DNA of 61,818 bases from Ignavibacterium sp. (GCA_018335755.1 JAGXRK010000028.1:1-61818); one strand, 5' to 3'; numbered from the stretch's first letter, positions 43,007 through 52,911 are shown. Translations and numbers: made by a program. Notes: generated by a model from the sequence alone, not told the origin.

Positions 43007-44062
43007 ATGACAGGACATCCATTAATAAAAAGCCCTAAGAATTTTTTACTTTATCTCTTGTTCTGGATTCTTATAGTAATTCTCTATCTGAATCTTATTG
43101 TGCTGGATAGAGAAATTGAATTTAGTAAGGCTATTCTGGATATTTCTGTTTTTAACGTGTTATTACTCGGATTAGGAATAGGCTTCTGGTTTTCAGCAAA
43201 ATATCTTTCAATCGAAAATCATAAAATTTTTAGGATCATATCTAACCACCTGCTCGAAGGTATTATACTTGTCTCGCTCTGGCTTCTTATCGGATACTTT
43301 ATCGTCAGCAACCTGGTCACCGATAAGGATACTTATACTAATTTCTTTTTTGACACACTTAAGTTCAGAGCAGCGCTTGGTATTTTCACTTACTTTTTAA
43401 TGACTTCATTCTACTATATTGTAATTTACTACACCGGGTTCCAGGAAAGAAGGATCAAGGAAACGGAGTTAAAAAACCTTGTGACTGAGGCTGAATTAAG
43501 ATCCCTAAAATTTCAGATTAATCCTCATTTTATTTTTAATAGTTTAAACTCAATGAGTGCTCTTACAGAAATAGATCCGAAAAGAGCAAAGCAAATGATA
43601 ATAAAGCTTGCTGAATTCCTTCGTTATACACTTGCCACGAATGATAAGCAAATGGTTTCCTTAAATGAAGAATTAAAAAATATAAAGCTGTATCTGGAAA
43701 TTGAAAAAGTAAGATTCGAGGATAAGTTTGAATATGTGGAAGAAATTGATGAGATATGCGGTAAAGCTCAAATACCGAGTATGATTCTTCAGCCGCTATT
43801 TGAAAATGCTATAAAGCATGCTGTTTATGAAACCTTGGATAATGTTATACTGAACCTCACCTGTAAAAAACAGGATTCATTTCTTAAAATTGTGCTTCAG
43901 AATAATTTTGAAGGTGAGTCACATAAAAAAGGTGCCGGTGTCGGCATAATCAATATCAAGGAAAGGTTGAGATTGATCTACCAACAGGATAATTTAATGG
44001 AAGTAAAAAAAGAAAATAATATATTCGGCGTAACTCTTTATATTCCTGCAGATGAGAAGTAA
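43007..44062 (+). CDS. LytS/YehU-type sensor histidine kinase
   Basis: A 351-residue kinase with four hydrophobic N-terminal segments (about 12-145) and a His_kinase (PF06580-type) domain. The phospho-acceptor is His174 in FQINPHFIFNSLN, and the N box is LFENAIKHAV. There is no extracytoplasmic sensor of note, so signals may come through membrane partners such as the LiaF-like neighbour. It ends 1 base before the response-regulator start codon. Confidence 0.93.
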   Translation: MTGHPLIKSPKNFLLYLLFWILIVILYLNLIVLDREIEFSKAILDISVFNVLLLGLGIGFWFSAKYLSIENHKIFRIISNHLLEGIILVSLWLLIGYFIVSNLVTDKDTYTNFFFDTLKFRAALGIFTYFLMTSFYYIVIYYTGFQERRIKETELKNLVTEAELRSLKFQINPHFIFNSLNSMSALTEIDPKRAKQMIIKLAEFLRYTLATNDKQMVSLNEELKNIKLYLEIEKVRFEDKFEYVEEIDEICGKAQIPSMILQPLFENAIKHAVYETLDNVILNLTCKKQDSFLKIVLQNNFEGESHKKGAGVGIINIKERLRLIYQQDNLMEVKKENNIFGVTLYIPADEK

Positions 44063-44063
44063 A

Positions 44064-44813
44064 ATGAAAGATAAAATAAAAATAATTATAGTAGATGATG
44101 AAAGTCTTGCCAGGCAGATATCAAAAAATTATTTATCCAGATATGATAATGTTGAAATTGCTGCCGAATGTTCAAATGGATTTGATGCAATTAAGAAAAT
44201 AAATGAACTGAAACCGGACATTATCCTGCTTGATATACAGATGCCGAAGCTTACCGGTTTTGAAATGCTTGAACTTATAGAAAATCCTCCAATCATTATT
44301 TTTACCACTGCTTATGATCATTTTGCAATTAAGGCATTTGAAGTAAGCGCTGTGGATTATCTGCTTAAACCATTTTCCGAAGAACGGTTTGAACAGGCAC
44401 TGAATAAAGCAATTAAACTGCTTGACGATCAGTTCTCACAGGACAGCTCAATAAAAAAGGTAATTGCAGAACACGATAAAAAAATAGAAACTCTTGAGCG
44501 TATAGTAATTAAAGATGGCGGAAAAATTAACATAATTCCGGCTAACGAGATAAGATGGTTAGAGGCACAGGATGATTATGTGATGATACATTCTACACAG
44601 GGGAAATTCCTTAAACAGAAAACTATGAAATATTTTGAAGATCATCTTGAGGAAACACAGTTTGTTAGAATTCACAGATCTCATATAATCAACTTATCAT
44701 ACCTTCAGCATCTTGAACAGCAGGAAACTGACTCATATAAAATAATTCTTAAAAACGGACACGAATTGCCGGTTAGTAAATCTGGCTTAGCAAGACTAAA
44801 AGCTACGCTATAG
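44064..44813 (+). CDS. LytTR-type response regulator
   Basis: About 249 residues. The receiver domain has Asp11-Asp12, phospho-acceptor Asp57 (ILLDIQMP) and Lys in LLKPF. The DNA-binding LytTR domain is about 145-249 (IRWLEAQDDYVMIHS, FVRIHRSHIINL). A GTG-free alternative ATG at 44052 overlaps the kinase gene; the ATG at 44064 begins the usual KIKIIIVDDE start. Third gene of the LiaF-like/kinase/regulator unit. Confidence 0.93.
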   Translation: MKDKIKIIIVDDESLARQISKNYLSRYDNVEIAAECSNGFDAIKKINELKPDIILLDIQMPKLTGFEMLELIENPPIIIFTTAYDHFAIKAFEVSAVDYLLKPFSEERFEQALNKAIKLLDDQFSQDSSIKKVIAEHDKKIETLERIVIKDGGKINIIPANEIRWLEAQDDYVMIHSTQGKFLKQKTMKYFEDHLEETQFVRIHRSHIINLSYLQHLEQQETDSYKIILKNGHELPVSKSGLARLKATL

Positions 44814-44907
44814 TTAATCCACTAAAATCTATCCTATATATTAATCCTATTTTACCGGATTGTTTTTGTATCCATTATTATATTTGGACTACTAAATAAA
44901 TAATTAA

Positions 44908-46128
44908 ATGAAATCAACACAGAGATACTTTTTACTGCTCTTAGCTTCTGCTTTTATACTAAGAGTTCTTTTTTCTTTTTACCAGGTTTTCAATGAAACA
45001 ATAGATACTTACGAGTATGGCGCCATTGCACAAAATTTGGTTCAAGGTAAAGGTTATTCACTTTTTTACAACGATGAAGGTCAAGTAGGATTTAAATTTA
45101 AAGCAAGCGCACATACTTATCAATCTGCCTGGATGCCCCCATTATATGTTTACTTCCTTGTTCCATTTTATTTAGTTGAATCCGACTCATTAAGATTATT
45201 TCTGATTTTTCTTACACAATCATTTTTAAGTATCCTAACCATTTTTTTTCTTTATAGGCTGACAGAAAAAACGTTTAATCAGGCATCCGCAATAATAGCT
45301 TCGTGCATTTATGCTTTTTTACCTGAATTTATTTTTGCTTCAGCCATTATAGGACCAACAATTTTTTATCATTTACTCTCAGTTCTTATTATTTATTATC
45401 TGCTTTTATTAAAAAGGAATGAAGGTTTGCTGAATGTTGCAACCATAGGATTGTTATTTGGAGCAATTCTATTGTTACGGAGTGAATTACTTTTATTCAT
45501 TTTAATAATAATTTCACTGAAGGTATACAGAAAAAAATATAAGAATGCATTAATTATTTTATTATTAACTTTTTTATCAATACTTCCTTGGCAAATAAGA
45601 AATTATTTGGTTTTTGATAAAGTCATTCTCTCTACAACAAGTGCCGGCTTAAATTTTTATCGGGGTCATAATCAATTTAAAATTGGGGATTGGAAAGACC
45701 CCTATACAGAAAATGAAATAAAAAAAATAATTAAATACGATAATTATGAATTGAAAGCCAACTCATTGTATTTTAGTGAAGCAATTAAATCTATTAAACA
45801 AAACCCATTTCAAGAAATTAAAAATTCAGTAATAAAAATTTCACAATTGTGGATTTTTAATATCGATAATAAGCATTTACGAAACCCTTTATACATTTTC
45901 CCCTGGTTACTTATTCTTGTCTTTGCTTTAACCGGGTTGATAAAGTATTATGATTGGAATAGATATGAAGAGTTTTATTTATTTTTGATATCAACAACAA
46001 TAGTAGCGGTTTTATTTTTCGTAATTCCCCGTTACCAAACAATGTTCAAAATTATAATACTACCCTTTGCCGCGCACTCAGTGATCTACTATTACAATAA
46101 ATATAAAGATGCTGTATTTAAAGATTAA
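44908..46128 (+). CDS. GT39/ArnT-like membrane glycosyltransferase
   Basis: A 406-residue polytopic protein with about ten hydrophobic helices. The first loop carries the acidic D-x-Y-E-Y motif (NETIDTYEYGAIAQ) typical of the GT-C class, with DEGQVGF and PPLYVYFL downstream. Enzymes of this type move sugars from polyprenyl phosphate to proteins or lipids in the periplasm. The acceptor is unknown. It converges with the cytidylate-kinase-like gene, leaving a 1-base gap. Confidence 0.75.
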   Translation: MKSTQRYFLLLLASAFILRVLFSFYQVFNETIDTYEYGAIAQNLVQGKGYSLFYNDEGQVGFKFKASAHTYQSAWMPPLYVYFLVPFYLVESDSLRLFLIFLTQSFLSILTIFFLYRLTEKTFNQASAIIASCIYAFLPEFIFASAIIGPTIFYHLLSVLIIYYLLLLKRNEGLLNVATIGLLFGAILLLRSELLLFILIIISLKVYRKKYKNALIILLLTFLSILPWQIRNYLVFDKVILSTTSAGLNFYRGHNQFKIGDWKDPYTENEIKKIIKYDNYELKANSLYFSEAIKSIKQNPFQEIKNSVIKISQLWIFNIDNKHLRNPLYIFPWLLILVFALTGLIKYYDWNRYEEFYLFLISTTIVAVLFFVIPRYQTMFKIIILPFAAHSVIYYYNKYKDAVFKD

Positions 46129-46129
46129 C

Positions 46130-46843
46130 TTAATTAAAACACTTAGGAAATTTTTTCATTAGTGCTTCAGCAATCACCTCAGCAGCTTCATCATAACTAA
46201 ACTTACCAGTATTTAGAATTAAATGATAAATTGAGGGGTCATCAATTTCCCTGTGAAAATGCGACCTGACATATTTTTTACGCGCCTCGGTTTCCTTTTC
46301 AAGAAGTTTAATCGCTTCTATTCTATTGATTGACCTCTTTTTTATAGTATGTTCGATACGATTTTCTAACGGCGCTACTAATCTCAATTGAAATGCGTTA
46401 GAAAGTTTGGAAGTAATCAAAACACTGCCGCGCCCTACGAGAATAACTTTTCCCATTCTTCCAAGCTGTAAAACAGTTTCAGTGGTTTTTTGAAGAATAG
46501 TCCATTCAGAGGGACGAATACCAAGAAGTTCTGAAACGGCATCATTAAAATGACTGTATTTGTCTTCAGATAAATATTCATTAACAACCTTGGGTAATTT
46601 TGAATCTTCAAGAACTTTTTCAAGTAGCATCCTGTTAAAATAAGCCCAGCTATTTTCCGGTTCCTTTGTTTTATTTTGAAGTATATCCAGAACCTTTTCA
46701 CAAACAGTATTGGCACCAGCACCCGGTTCTCTCGATACGGCAATACAAGGAAAAATCATCCTTTGTTTTCTTTGTTCTGGAGTTTCTTTGGAGTGCTGTT
46801 CAATATATCTTTTACATTTTTCGTATGCACCTAAAGTTAACAT
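46130..46843 (-). CDS. cytidylate kinase-like family protein
   Basis: About 237 residues. The P-loop-like SREPGAGANTV and a later RGS/LID-like region (GRGSVLITSKL, RLVAPLENRIEH, RREIDDP-like REIDDPSIYH) match the cytidylate kinase-like (PF13189) family. This family is distinct from Cmk, and its substrate is uncertain. An upstream in-frame ATG at 46861 precedes a good AGGAAGGTG site, and the ATG at 46843 follows that site, so I use 46843. The 133-base gap to the next gene holds nothing I recognise. Confidence 0.78.
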   Translation of the reverse strand: MLTLGAYEKCKRYIEQHSKETPEQRKQRMIFPCIAVSREPGAGANTVCEKVLDILQNKTKEPENSWAYFNRMLLEKVLEDSKLPKVVNEYLSEDKYSHFNDAVSELLGIRPSEWTILQKTTETVLQLGRMGKVILVGRGSVLITSKLSNAFQLRLVAPLENRIEHTIKKRSINRIEAIKLLEKETEARKKYVRSHFHREIDDPSIYHLILNTGKFSYDEAAEVIAEALMKKFPKCFN

Positions 46844-46976
46844 ATTACACCTTCCTCTCAATAGTTACTTGAGAATGAGATTTTATAAAGAGTATGATTG
46901 AGGGTACGATTAAGAGTGAGGCAGAATCAGTTGAGGGGCAGAACTTAATCTTACACCTATTCAAATATTCTTTGAT

Positions 46977-48449
46977 TTATAATTCAAACCATTTTTTTAT
47001 TTTTTTTAATTCATCCCCGTTAGATGATATATGATAAAATTCATTTTTATGTTTATCATATTTGTAATCTTTTTCCCATTCAGAAATATTAATTACAATT
47101 TCTTCAACTGCTTTTATTATCAGGTTCAATTCATAACCTGTCATTGTCGGGTGGATTGACATTCTGACCCAACCCGGTTTATCTGAAAGATCGCCCAGAT
47201 CAATTTTATCTGTTATCATTTTTGATCGTGTCGGGTCAACGTGTAAGAGGTAATGCCCATAAGTTCCGGCGCAGGAGCATCCGCCTCTAACCTGAATACC
47301 ATAACGATCGTTTAATAATTTTACTATCAAATTGTAATGAATATCATCAACATAAAACGAAATTGCACCTAAGCGATGATATTCATTCTGAGCAAGTATA
47401 TGAACTTTTGGAATTTTATGTAGTCCATCCAAAGCAATTTTAACAAGCTCTTCTTCTCTTTTTCGTATATTATCAACACCCATTTCCTCTTTAAGCTTGA
47501 TACAAAGAGCAGCTTTAATAGTCTGCAGAAAGGCCGGAGTTCCGCCGTCTTCACGAAGTTCGATATTAGAAACAAATTTGTGCTGACCCCAGGGATTTGT
47601 CCAATCAACAGTACCGCCGCCAGGCATATCTGGCACTTTATTATTATATAGATTAGAATCGAATATCAAAACTCCCGAGGTTCCAGGTCCGCCTAAAAAT
47701 TTATGCGGGGAGAAAAATATTGCGTCAAGTTTTTCTTCAGGATCAACAGGATGCATGTCTATTACTACATAGGGAGCTGCACAAGCAAAGTCAACAAAAC
47801 AATATCCCCCATTTTGATGCATTATTTTTGCCAGTTCATGATACGGCGGTTCAATTCCTGTAACATTTGAAGCAGCAGTAAAGGCACCTATTTTTAATTT
47901 CCTGTTCTTATAATTAGAAATCTTTTCACTCAGGTTATTAACATTAACAAGTCCATTCTCATCCGGATCAATCACAACAACATCAGCAATAGTTTCAAGC
48001 CATGTTGTCTGGTTTGAGTGATGTTCCATATGAGTTACAAAAACAACAGGTCTCGTATCATCAGAGATCTTGATAAAACCGGCGAGCTGCTCCGGAACCT
48101 TAAGACCTAAAATTCTCTGGAACTTGCAGATCAAAGAAGTCATTCCGCTGCCTGCAGTTATAATAACATCATCTTTATCAGCGTTGCAATGCTTTTTAAT
48201 TATTTCCTGAGCTTCGTGATAGGATAGTGTCATTGAGGTACCGGTTAAACTGGATTCCGAATGAGTATTTCCTACAAGCGGTCCGAAAATTTCGCACATT
48301 TTTTCCTCAATAGGTTTGTATAATCTACCGCTTGCAATCCAATCCGCATAAATTAGTTTTTGTTCACCATAAGGAGTTTCAAACCTAAGCTCATTGCCGA
48401 CAATATTTTCTTTGAACTTATCAAAATATTTTTCTAATTCACTCATCAT
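46977..48449 (-). CDS. class V aminotransferase-fold PLP enzyme (cysteine desulfurase-like)
   Basis: A 490-residue fold-type I PLP enzyme. Conserved residues are His143-His144 (MEHHSN), Asp220 (FVDFACAAP) and Schiff-base Lys250 (FSPHKFLGGPGTSG). GGCSCAGTYGHYLL near residue 393 places cysteines roughly where desulfurases carry their catalytic Cys, but the surrounding loop is not that of IscS or SufS. It may be a desulfurase, lyase or aminotransferase. It is longer than typical SufS (about 410 residues). It is divergent from the serine hydrolase gene. Confidence 0.82.
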   Translation of the reverse strand: MMSELEKYFDKFKENIVGNELRFETPYGEQKLIYADWIASGRLYKPIEEKMCEIFGPLVGNTHSESSLTGTSMTLSYHEAQEIIKKHCNADKDDVIITAGSGMTSLICKFQRILGLKVPEQLAGFIKISDDTRPVVFVTHMEHHSNQTTWLETIADVVVIDPDENGLVNVNNLSEKISNYKNRKLKIGAFTAASNVTGIEPPYHELAKIMHQNGGYCFVDFACAAPYVVIDMHPVDPEEKLDAIFFSPHKFLGGPGTSGVLIFDSNLYNNKVPDMPGGGTVDWTNPWGQHKFVSNIELREDGGTPAFLQTIKAALCIKLKEEMGVDNIRKREEELVKIALDGLHKIPKVHILAQNEYHRLGAISFYVDDIHYNLIVKLLNDRYGIQVRGGCSCAGTYGHYLLHVDPTRSKMITDKIDLGDLSDKPGWVRMSIHPTMTGYELNLIIKAVEEIVINISEWEKDYKYDKHKNEFYHISSNGDELKKIKKWFEL

Positions 48450-48566
48450 TATACCTGATTATGTTAACTGTCTCAAATATAATAATTTGAAATGAGTTCT
48501 GCATTTCGCTTTTTTTAAGGCCAATGATTTAGTTAAATTAGTCAGGAATAATTCATATAGATTAAA

Positions 48567-49712
48567 ATGATACTAAAAAGAAATATATTTTTATTTGTAA
48601 TTGCATTATTCTTCCTTTCCTGTATAAATGCGCAGGAAAAGCAGGATAAATCTTTCAATTTTAGTTCAGTTGATGAGTTAGTTACTACCGCTATATCTGA
48701 AAAAGTTTTTCCGGGAGCTTCACTTCTAATCTGGCAAAATGGTAAAGTTATTCATAAAAATTCCTGCGGCAGATTTACTTATAGCTCAAATTCATCAGTA
48801 ATAACTGACGAATCAATTTTTGATCTTGCGTCACTGACTAAAGTTATTGTTACAACAACCGCAGCAATGATATGCATCGATAGAAATTTATTTTCTTTGG
48901 GTGATAAAGTAGTAAAATTCATACCTGAGTTTGGAGTAAATGGAAAAGAAAATATTACCATTAGAAATTTACTTCTTCACAACAGTGGTTTAATTGCATG
49001 GAGAAAGTTCTACGGAAGAGATTTAGACGAATACGGTGTAATAAAAGAAATCTATGAATCTAGCCTTGAATTTGAAACCGGAACCAAAACAGTCTATTCA
49101 GATCTCGGAATCATTACGCTTGGAAAGATTATAGAGATAGTAACCGGCTTAAAACTTAATGAATTCAGTGAAAAAGAAATTTTTATTCCACTAAAAATGA
49201 CATCAACATTTTACAATCCTCCTGATTCATTAAAAGCATTTTGCGCTCCAACAGAACAGGATATTCATTGGAGAAACAGATTACTTCAGGGTGAAGTTCA
49301 TGACGAAACCGCAGCAATGCTTGGCGGTGTCGCCGGGCATGCGGGTGTTTTCTCAACTGCAAATGATCTGGTAAAATTTATGACAATGATAATGAATAAA
49401 GGAATTTTTGAAAATAAAAAAATTCTAGATAATAATATCCTGGAGATATTCACAAAAAAACAATCCAATCAAAGCTCAAGAGCTTTGGGTTGGGATACTA
49501 AATCTGAGAAGGGTTCATCTGCCGGTGATCTTTTTAGTTCAAATTCATTTGGTCATACCGGATTTACAGGTACATCTATCTGGGCTGACCCGAAAAGAAA
49601 TTTGTTTGTTGTTTTTTTAACAAACAGAGTTTATCCTTCGCGTGATAATACAAAAATTATTTCATTCAGACCCAAACTCCATAATGCAGTAATAAAATCA
49701 ATTTCGGAATAA
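48567..49712 (+). CDS. class C beta-lactamase-related serine hydrolase (GH3-associated)
   Basis: A 381-residue secreted hydrolase (signal 1-23, ending NAQ). The nucleophile motif is SLTK (89-92). The second motif reads Tyr177-Ser-Asp179 in place of YxN, and the third is GHTGFTG. I know this type as the module fused to, or paired with, NagZ-like GH3 enzymes in Bacteroidota, where it may act on peptidoglycan or amide bonds. The next gene, a GH3 enzyme, starts 1 base after its stop, so the two form an operon. Confidence 0.87.
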   Translation: MILKRNIFLFVIALFFLSCINAQEKQDKSFNFSSVDELVTTAISEKVFPGASLLIWQNGKVIHKNSCGRFTYSSNSSVITDESIFDLASLTKVIVTTTAAMICIDRNLFSLGDKVVKFIPEFGVNGKENITIRNLLLHNSGLIAWRKFYGRDLDEYGVIKEIYESSLEFETGTKTVYSDLGIITLGKIIEIVTGLKLNEFSEKEIFIPLKMTSTFYNPPDSLKAFCAPTEQDIHWRNRLLQGEVHDETAAMLGGVAGHAGVFSTANDLVKFMTMIMNKGIFENKKILDNNILEIFTKKQSNQSSRALGWDTKSEKGSSAGDLFSSNSFGHTGFTGTSIWADPKRNLFVVFLTNRVYPSRDNTKIISFRPKLHNAVIKSISE

Positions 49713-49713
49713 T

Positions 49714-51540
49714 ATGGTCGGTAATAATCATACCTTGAAAATATTTTTTTTAATGACGGCAATACTTGCTGTTTCAATATTATCTGATGCTTCCATAATA
49801 ACTAAGGATATTGCTTTTGCAGAAGAAAGTGACATTACATTGAATAATAATATAAAATTGGAAAAATCAAAAAATATATTTTCACTTAACAATGAGGTTA
49901 TAAATAATATTGTACTTTCAGTTAGTGAACTTACTCTTTACCAGAAGTGTGCGCAGATGGTAATGCCCGCTGTTTATCGAGGAGCACTCAATCCGGCTTC
50001 AAAAGATTATCAAAAAATAATAGAACTTGTAAAAGATTACGGAGTAGGGGGAATTGTTTTATTTCAGGGCAACTCAACTGATCAGAAAAATTTGATATGG
50101 CGTCTTCAAAGTCTTTCCAAAATTCCGCTGTTAGTTTCGGGAGATTATGAAAACGGACTTGGAATGAGAATAGATGATGGAGTAAGTTTTCCGCATAGCA
50201 TGGCTGTCGGCGCAACTTACAATGCGGATTACGCATATCAGGTCGGAAATGCAACTGCAATTGAAGGCAGGAAAATAGGAATAAACTTCAATCTTGCACC
50301 TGTTGCAGATGTGAACGATAACCCGCTGAATCCGATTATAAATATTCGTGCTTACTCACAGGATAAGAAAGTTGTTTCATCTTTTGTTAATGCTTTTGTA
50401 AGAGGTTCCGATGATGGAAAAATGTTAACAAGCATTAAACATTTTCCCGGTCATGGGAATACAATTGTAGATTCACATGACGATTTGCCCCGAATAAGCG
50501 GAAGCAAAGAATACCTAATTCAGAACGAATTGTATCCATTTATTCAGTCAATTGATAAAGGTATTAAAGCACTTATGATTGGGCATCTTGAAGTACCTTC
50601 TCTGGATAATAGCAGCAGAATTCCCGCTACATTGTCCTATCCGATTGTTACACAATTGCTAAAAGAGGAGCTCGGATTTGAAGGATTGATAATTACAGAT
50701 GCAATTGATATGCGTGCTATTACAAGATACTATTCGCAGGAAGAAGCCGCTGTTAAAGCTGTACTTGCAGGTAATGACATTATACTTTCACCTCTTAAGC
50801 CAAAAGAAGTGATTGATGCAATTTATAGTGCTGTTAACGAGGGTATAATAAACGAAGCAAGAATTAATGAAAGTGTCAAAAAAATTCTATCTGCAAAATA
50901 CTGGCTTGGTTTGCTTGATGGTAATTCAGTTAACGGCAATCCGGAATTTGAAAAGCAAAAAAATCTTGCTCAAAAAATTGCCGATGAGTCAATTACTTTG
51001 CTGAAAAATGATGATAATATTCTGCCATTAAAATTAAGTGAATACTCAAGTATAGCCAATATTATTGTCACTGATGGTGTGGGAGGATTAATTACCGAGT
51101 ACTTCGGCGATATGCTTAAGAAAAGAATAAATGATTTAACCTCATCAAAGATAACTCGCAGAAGTAAAAAGCGTGATTATCAAAATGTAAAATCAACCGC
51201 ATTAAAAAGCGATCTGATAATTATTTCCTCTTTTATACGGGTCAATGCTCAACAAGGACCCGTAGATATTTCTTCGCAGCAGCAGGAGCTAATTTCTGGT
51301 TTTATCAAATCAGGGAAAAAAGTCATTCTGATTAGTTTTAATAATCCATATCTGATATCAGAATTTCCTGATGTACAAACCTATATTAATACTTACAGCA
51401 ATACAGTCTTTTCTCAGGAGGCAGCACTGAAGGCTTTACTCGGCGAAATTGAGTTTAAGGGAAAACTTCCGGTATCAATACCGGGAACTAACTTTATAAT
51501 TGGTGATGGGATTATTTTTGATCTGACATTAAATAACTAA
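49714..51540 (+). CDS. glycoside hydrolase family 3, beta-N-acetylhexosaminidase type (NagZ-like)
   Basis: A 608-residue secreted or membrane-attached enzyme (signal about 1-36). The GH3 N-terminal TIM barrel (about 65-395) has KHFPGHG (242-248), the NagZ-type Asp253-Ser-His255 loop (general acid/base dyad) and nucleophile Asp329 in ITDAIDM. A GH3 C-terminal domain follows (about 410-600). It probably removes N-acetylglucosamine from muropeptides. It is coupled to the preceding serine hydrolase. It is longer than cytoplasmic NagZ (about 340 residues). Confidence 0.92.
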   Translation: MVGNNHTLKIFFLMTAILAVSILSDASIITKDIAFAEESDITLNNNIKLEKSKNIFSLNNEVINNIVLSVSELTLYQKCAQMVMPAVYRGALNPASKDYQKIIELVKDYGVGGIVLFQGNSTDQKNLIWRLQSLSKIPLLVSGDYENGLGMRIDDGVSFPHSMAVGATYNADYAYQVGNATAIEGRKIGINFNLAPVADVNDNPLNPIINIRAYSQDKKVVSSFVNAFVRGSDDGKMLTSIKHFPGHGNTIVDSHDDLPRISGSKEYLIQNELYPFIQSIDKGIKALMIGHLEVPSLDNSSRIPATLSYPIVTQLLKEELGFEGLIITDAIDMRAITRYYSQEEAAVKAVLAGNDIILSPLKPKEVIDAIYSAVNEGIINEARINESVKKILSAKYWLGLLDGNSVNGNPEFEKQKNLAQKIADESITLLKNDDNILPLKLSEYSSIANIIVTDGVGGLITEYFGDMLKKRINDLTSSKITRRSKKRDYQNVKSTALKSDLIIISSFIRVNAQQGPVDISSQQQELISGFIKSGKKVILISFNNPYLISEFPDVQTYINTYSNTVFSQEAALKALLGEIEFKGKLPVSIPGTNFIIGDGIIFDLTLNN

Positions 51541-51552
51541 AAATATAGAACA

Positions 51553-51589
51553 CGGATTTGACGGATTAAACGGATCAAAGCGGATTTTT
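51553..51589. repeat. short tandem CGGAT repeat in an intergenic spacer
   Basis: Four imperfect units of 9-10 bases each starting CGGAT (CGGATTTGA, CGGATTAAA, CGGATCAAAG, CGGATTTTT). It lies between the GH3 gene and the pseudouridine synthase gene and has no other copy in this window. Confidence 0.5.
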
Positions 51590-51646
51590 ACTTTGTGCAA
51601 ATCAGTCTAATCCTTTTTCCCAGTATTCAATTTTCTGAGAAAATAA

Positions 51647-52174
51647 GTGCTAATACTATTTAATAAGCCATTCAACGTGCTCTGTCAGTTTACTGATAAA
51701 GAAGGACGAAAAACTTTATCCGATTTTATTAAAATTAAAAACGTTTATGCAGCCGGCAGACTTGACTATGACAGTGAGGGCTTAGTCCTTTTAACTGAAG
51801 ATGGCAAGTTGCAAAACAAAATTTCAGATCCAAAAAATAAATTATCAAAAACTTACTGGGTTCAGGTAGAGGGACTTCCCGATGAAAAAGCGCTGGAAAA
51901 ACTTAGCAAAGGAGTACTTCTAAAAGATGGCTTAACCAAACCGGCAAAAGCTAAACTGATTGATGAAGCTAATATATGGGAGAGAAATCCAGCTATAAGA
52001 AAACGAAAAAATATTCCAACAAGCTGGGTTGAGCTTACAATCATCGAAGGAAGAAACAGACAGGTAAGAAGAATGACTGCTGCTGTTGGTTATCCAACTT
52101 TACGATTAATACGTTACTCTATTGATGAGTGGAATATTAATAAACTAAAAAATGGTGAGTATAAAATTTTTTAA
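51647..52174 (+). CDS. RluE/RsuA-like 23S rRNA pseudouridine synthase
   Basis: A 175-residue pseudouridine synthase without an S4 domain. The start GTG encodes the Met of LILFNKPFNVLCQFTD, and an in-frame TAA lies immediately upstream, so GTG is the only sensible start. The catalytic motif is GRLDYDSEGL with Asp40, and the late motif is GRNRQVRRM. The short form matches RluE (uridine 2457-type modification), but the target cannot be proven. The upstream spacer carries a CGGAT tandem repeat. Confidence 0.9.
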   Translation: MLILFNKPFNVLCQFTDKEGRKTLSDFIKIKNVYAAGRLDYDSEGLVLLTEDGKLQNKISDPKNKLSKTYWVQVEGLPDEKALEKLSKGVLLKDGLTKPAKAKLIDEANIWERNPAIRKRKNIPTSWVELTIIEGRNRQVRRMTAAVGYPTLRLIRYSIDEWNINKLKNGEYKIF

Positions 52175-52237
52175 TAAATAATGAATTCAGTGTAACTTCA
52201 ATTAATCCTTAATTCAATTACCAACTCAATCTTTTAT

Positions 52238-52807
52238 TTAATCATCAACCGGCGGAGATAAAAACTTCTTTTTAATCATGAATGAAAAGTAAACTATCAT
52301 TCCGCCGACGATTAAAGCAGCAATGGCAGGAATGAAAATAGCAATGAATGATAAAGCAGTTGCACCACCCGCTTCAGCAGTTGAAACAACGGGGTTACCA
52401 AGTCCACCGGTGACTGCGGAAGATTTTAATCTTATCAGTCCTGTGGCTGCGTGCACTGTTCCAGCAACTCCGCCTCCGGCAATGAGAGCCATTGCCCACT
52501 TTATGAGAGGAGGAAAATCTGTTATTACTGCACCCGTTAAAACTATACCGGCAATTATTGCAAGAGGATGTTCAATAGTATCAAGGAAATTATCAAGCCA
52601 AGGAATATAATAAGCTAATATTTCTACTACTGTAGCGACACTAAACATAATCAAAGCTGGCAGACTGCCAATCCATACAAAATAAGTCGAAAGCTGCAGG
52701 TTCCCGGTATAAGCCATTATAGATACTATCAGGAAAGGTATAAATATCCTGAATCCAACAGCTGCAGCTAATCCGATTCCAACAAAAATGCTAAGTACTA
52801 TTTCCAT
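52238..52807 (-). CDS. DUF4126 membrane protein
   Basis: A 189-residue polytopic inner-membrane protein with five or six hydrophobic helices and small-residue-rich loops (GLAAAVGFRIFIPF, PLAIIAGIVLTGAVITD, GGGVAGTVHAATGLIR). It matches DUF4126, whose function is unknown. The C-terminus is a short basic cytoplasmic tail. It lies downstream of cydB on the same strand but separated by 104 bases of AT-rich spacer. Confidence 0.85.
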   Translation of the reverse strand: MEIVLSIFVGIGLAAAVGFRIFIPFLIVSIMAYTGNLQLSTYFVWIGSLPALIMFSVATVVEILAYYIPWLDNFLDTIEHPLAIIAGIVLTGAVITDFPPLIKWAMALIAGGGVAGTVHAATGLIRLKSSAVTGGLGNPVVSTAEAGGATALSFIAIFIPAIAALIVGGMIVYFSFMIKKKFLSPPVDD

Positions 52808-52911
52808 AAATCATTTCCCTCTCTGTGGTCTCATTGTAAACTCTGTGTTTCTTCGTACAAGAATTTCCTCACGGATAGCCACAAAAAAATAACGATGAAC
52901 CACGAACATAT

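Noticed and set aside
52806..52911. Interspersed repeat between cydB and the DUF4126 gene
   Set aside because: Sequence style differs from genes, but no matching copy is present in this window, so I could not support it.
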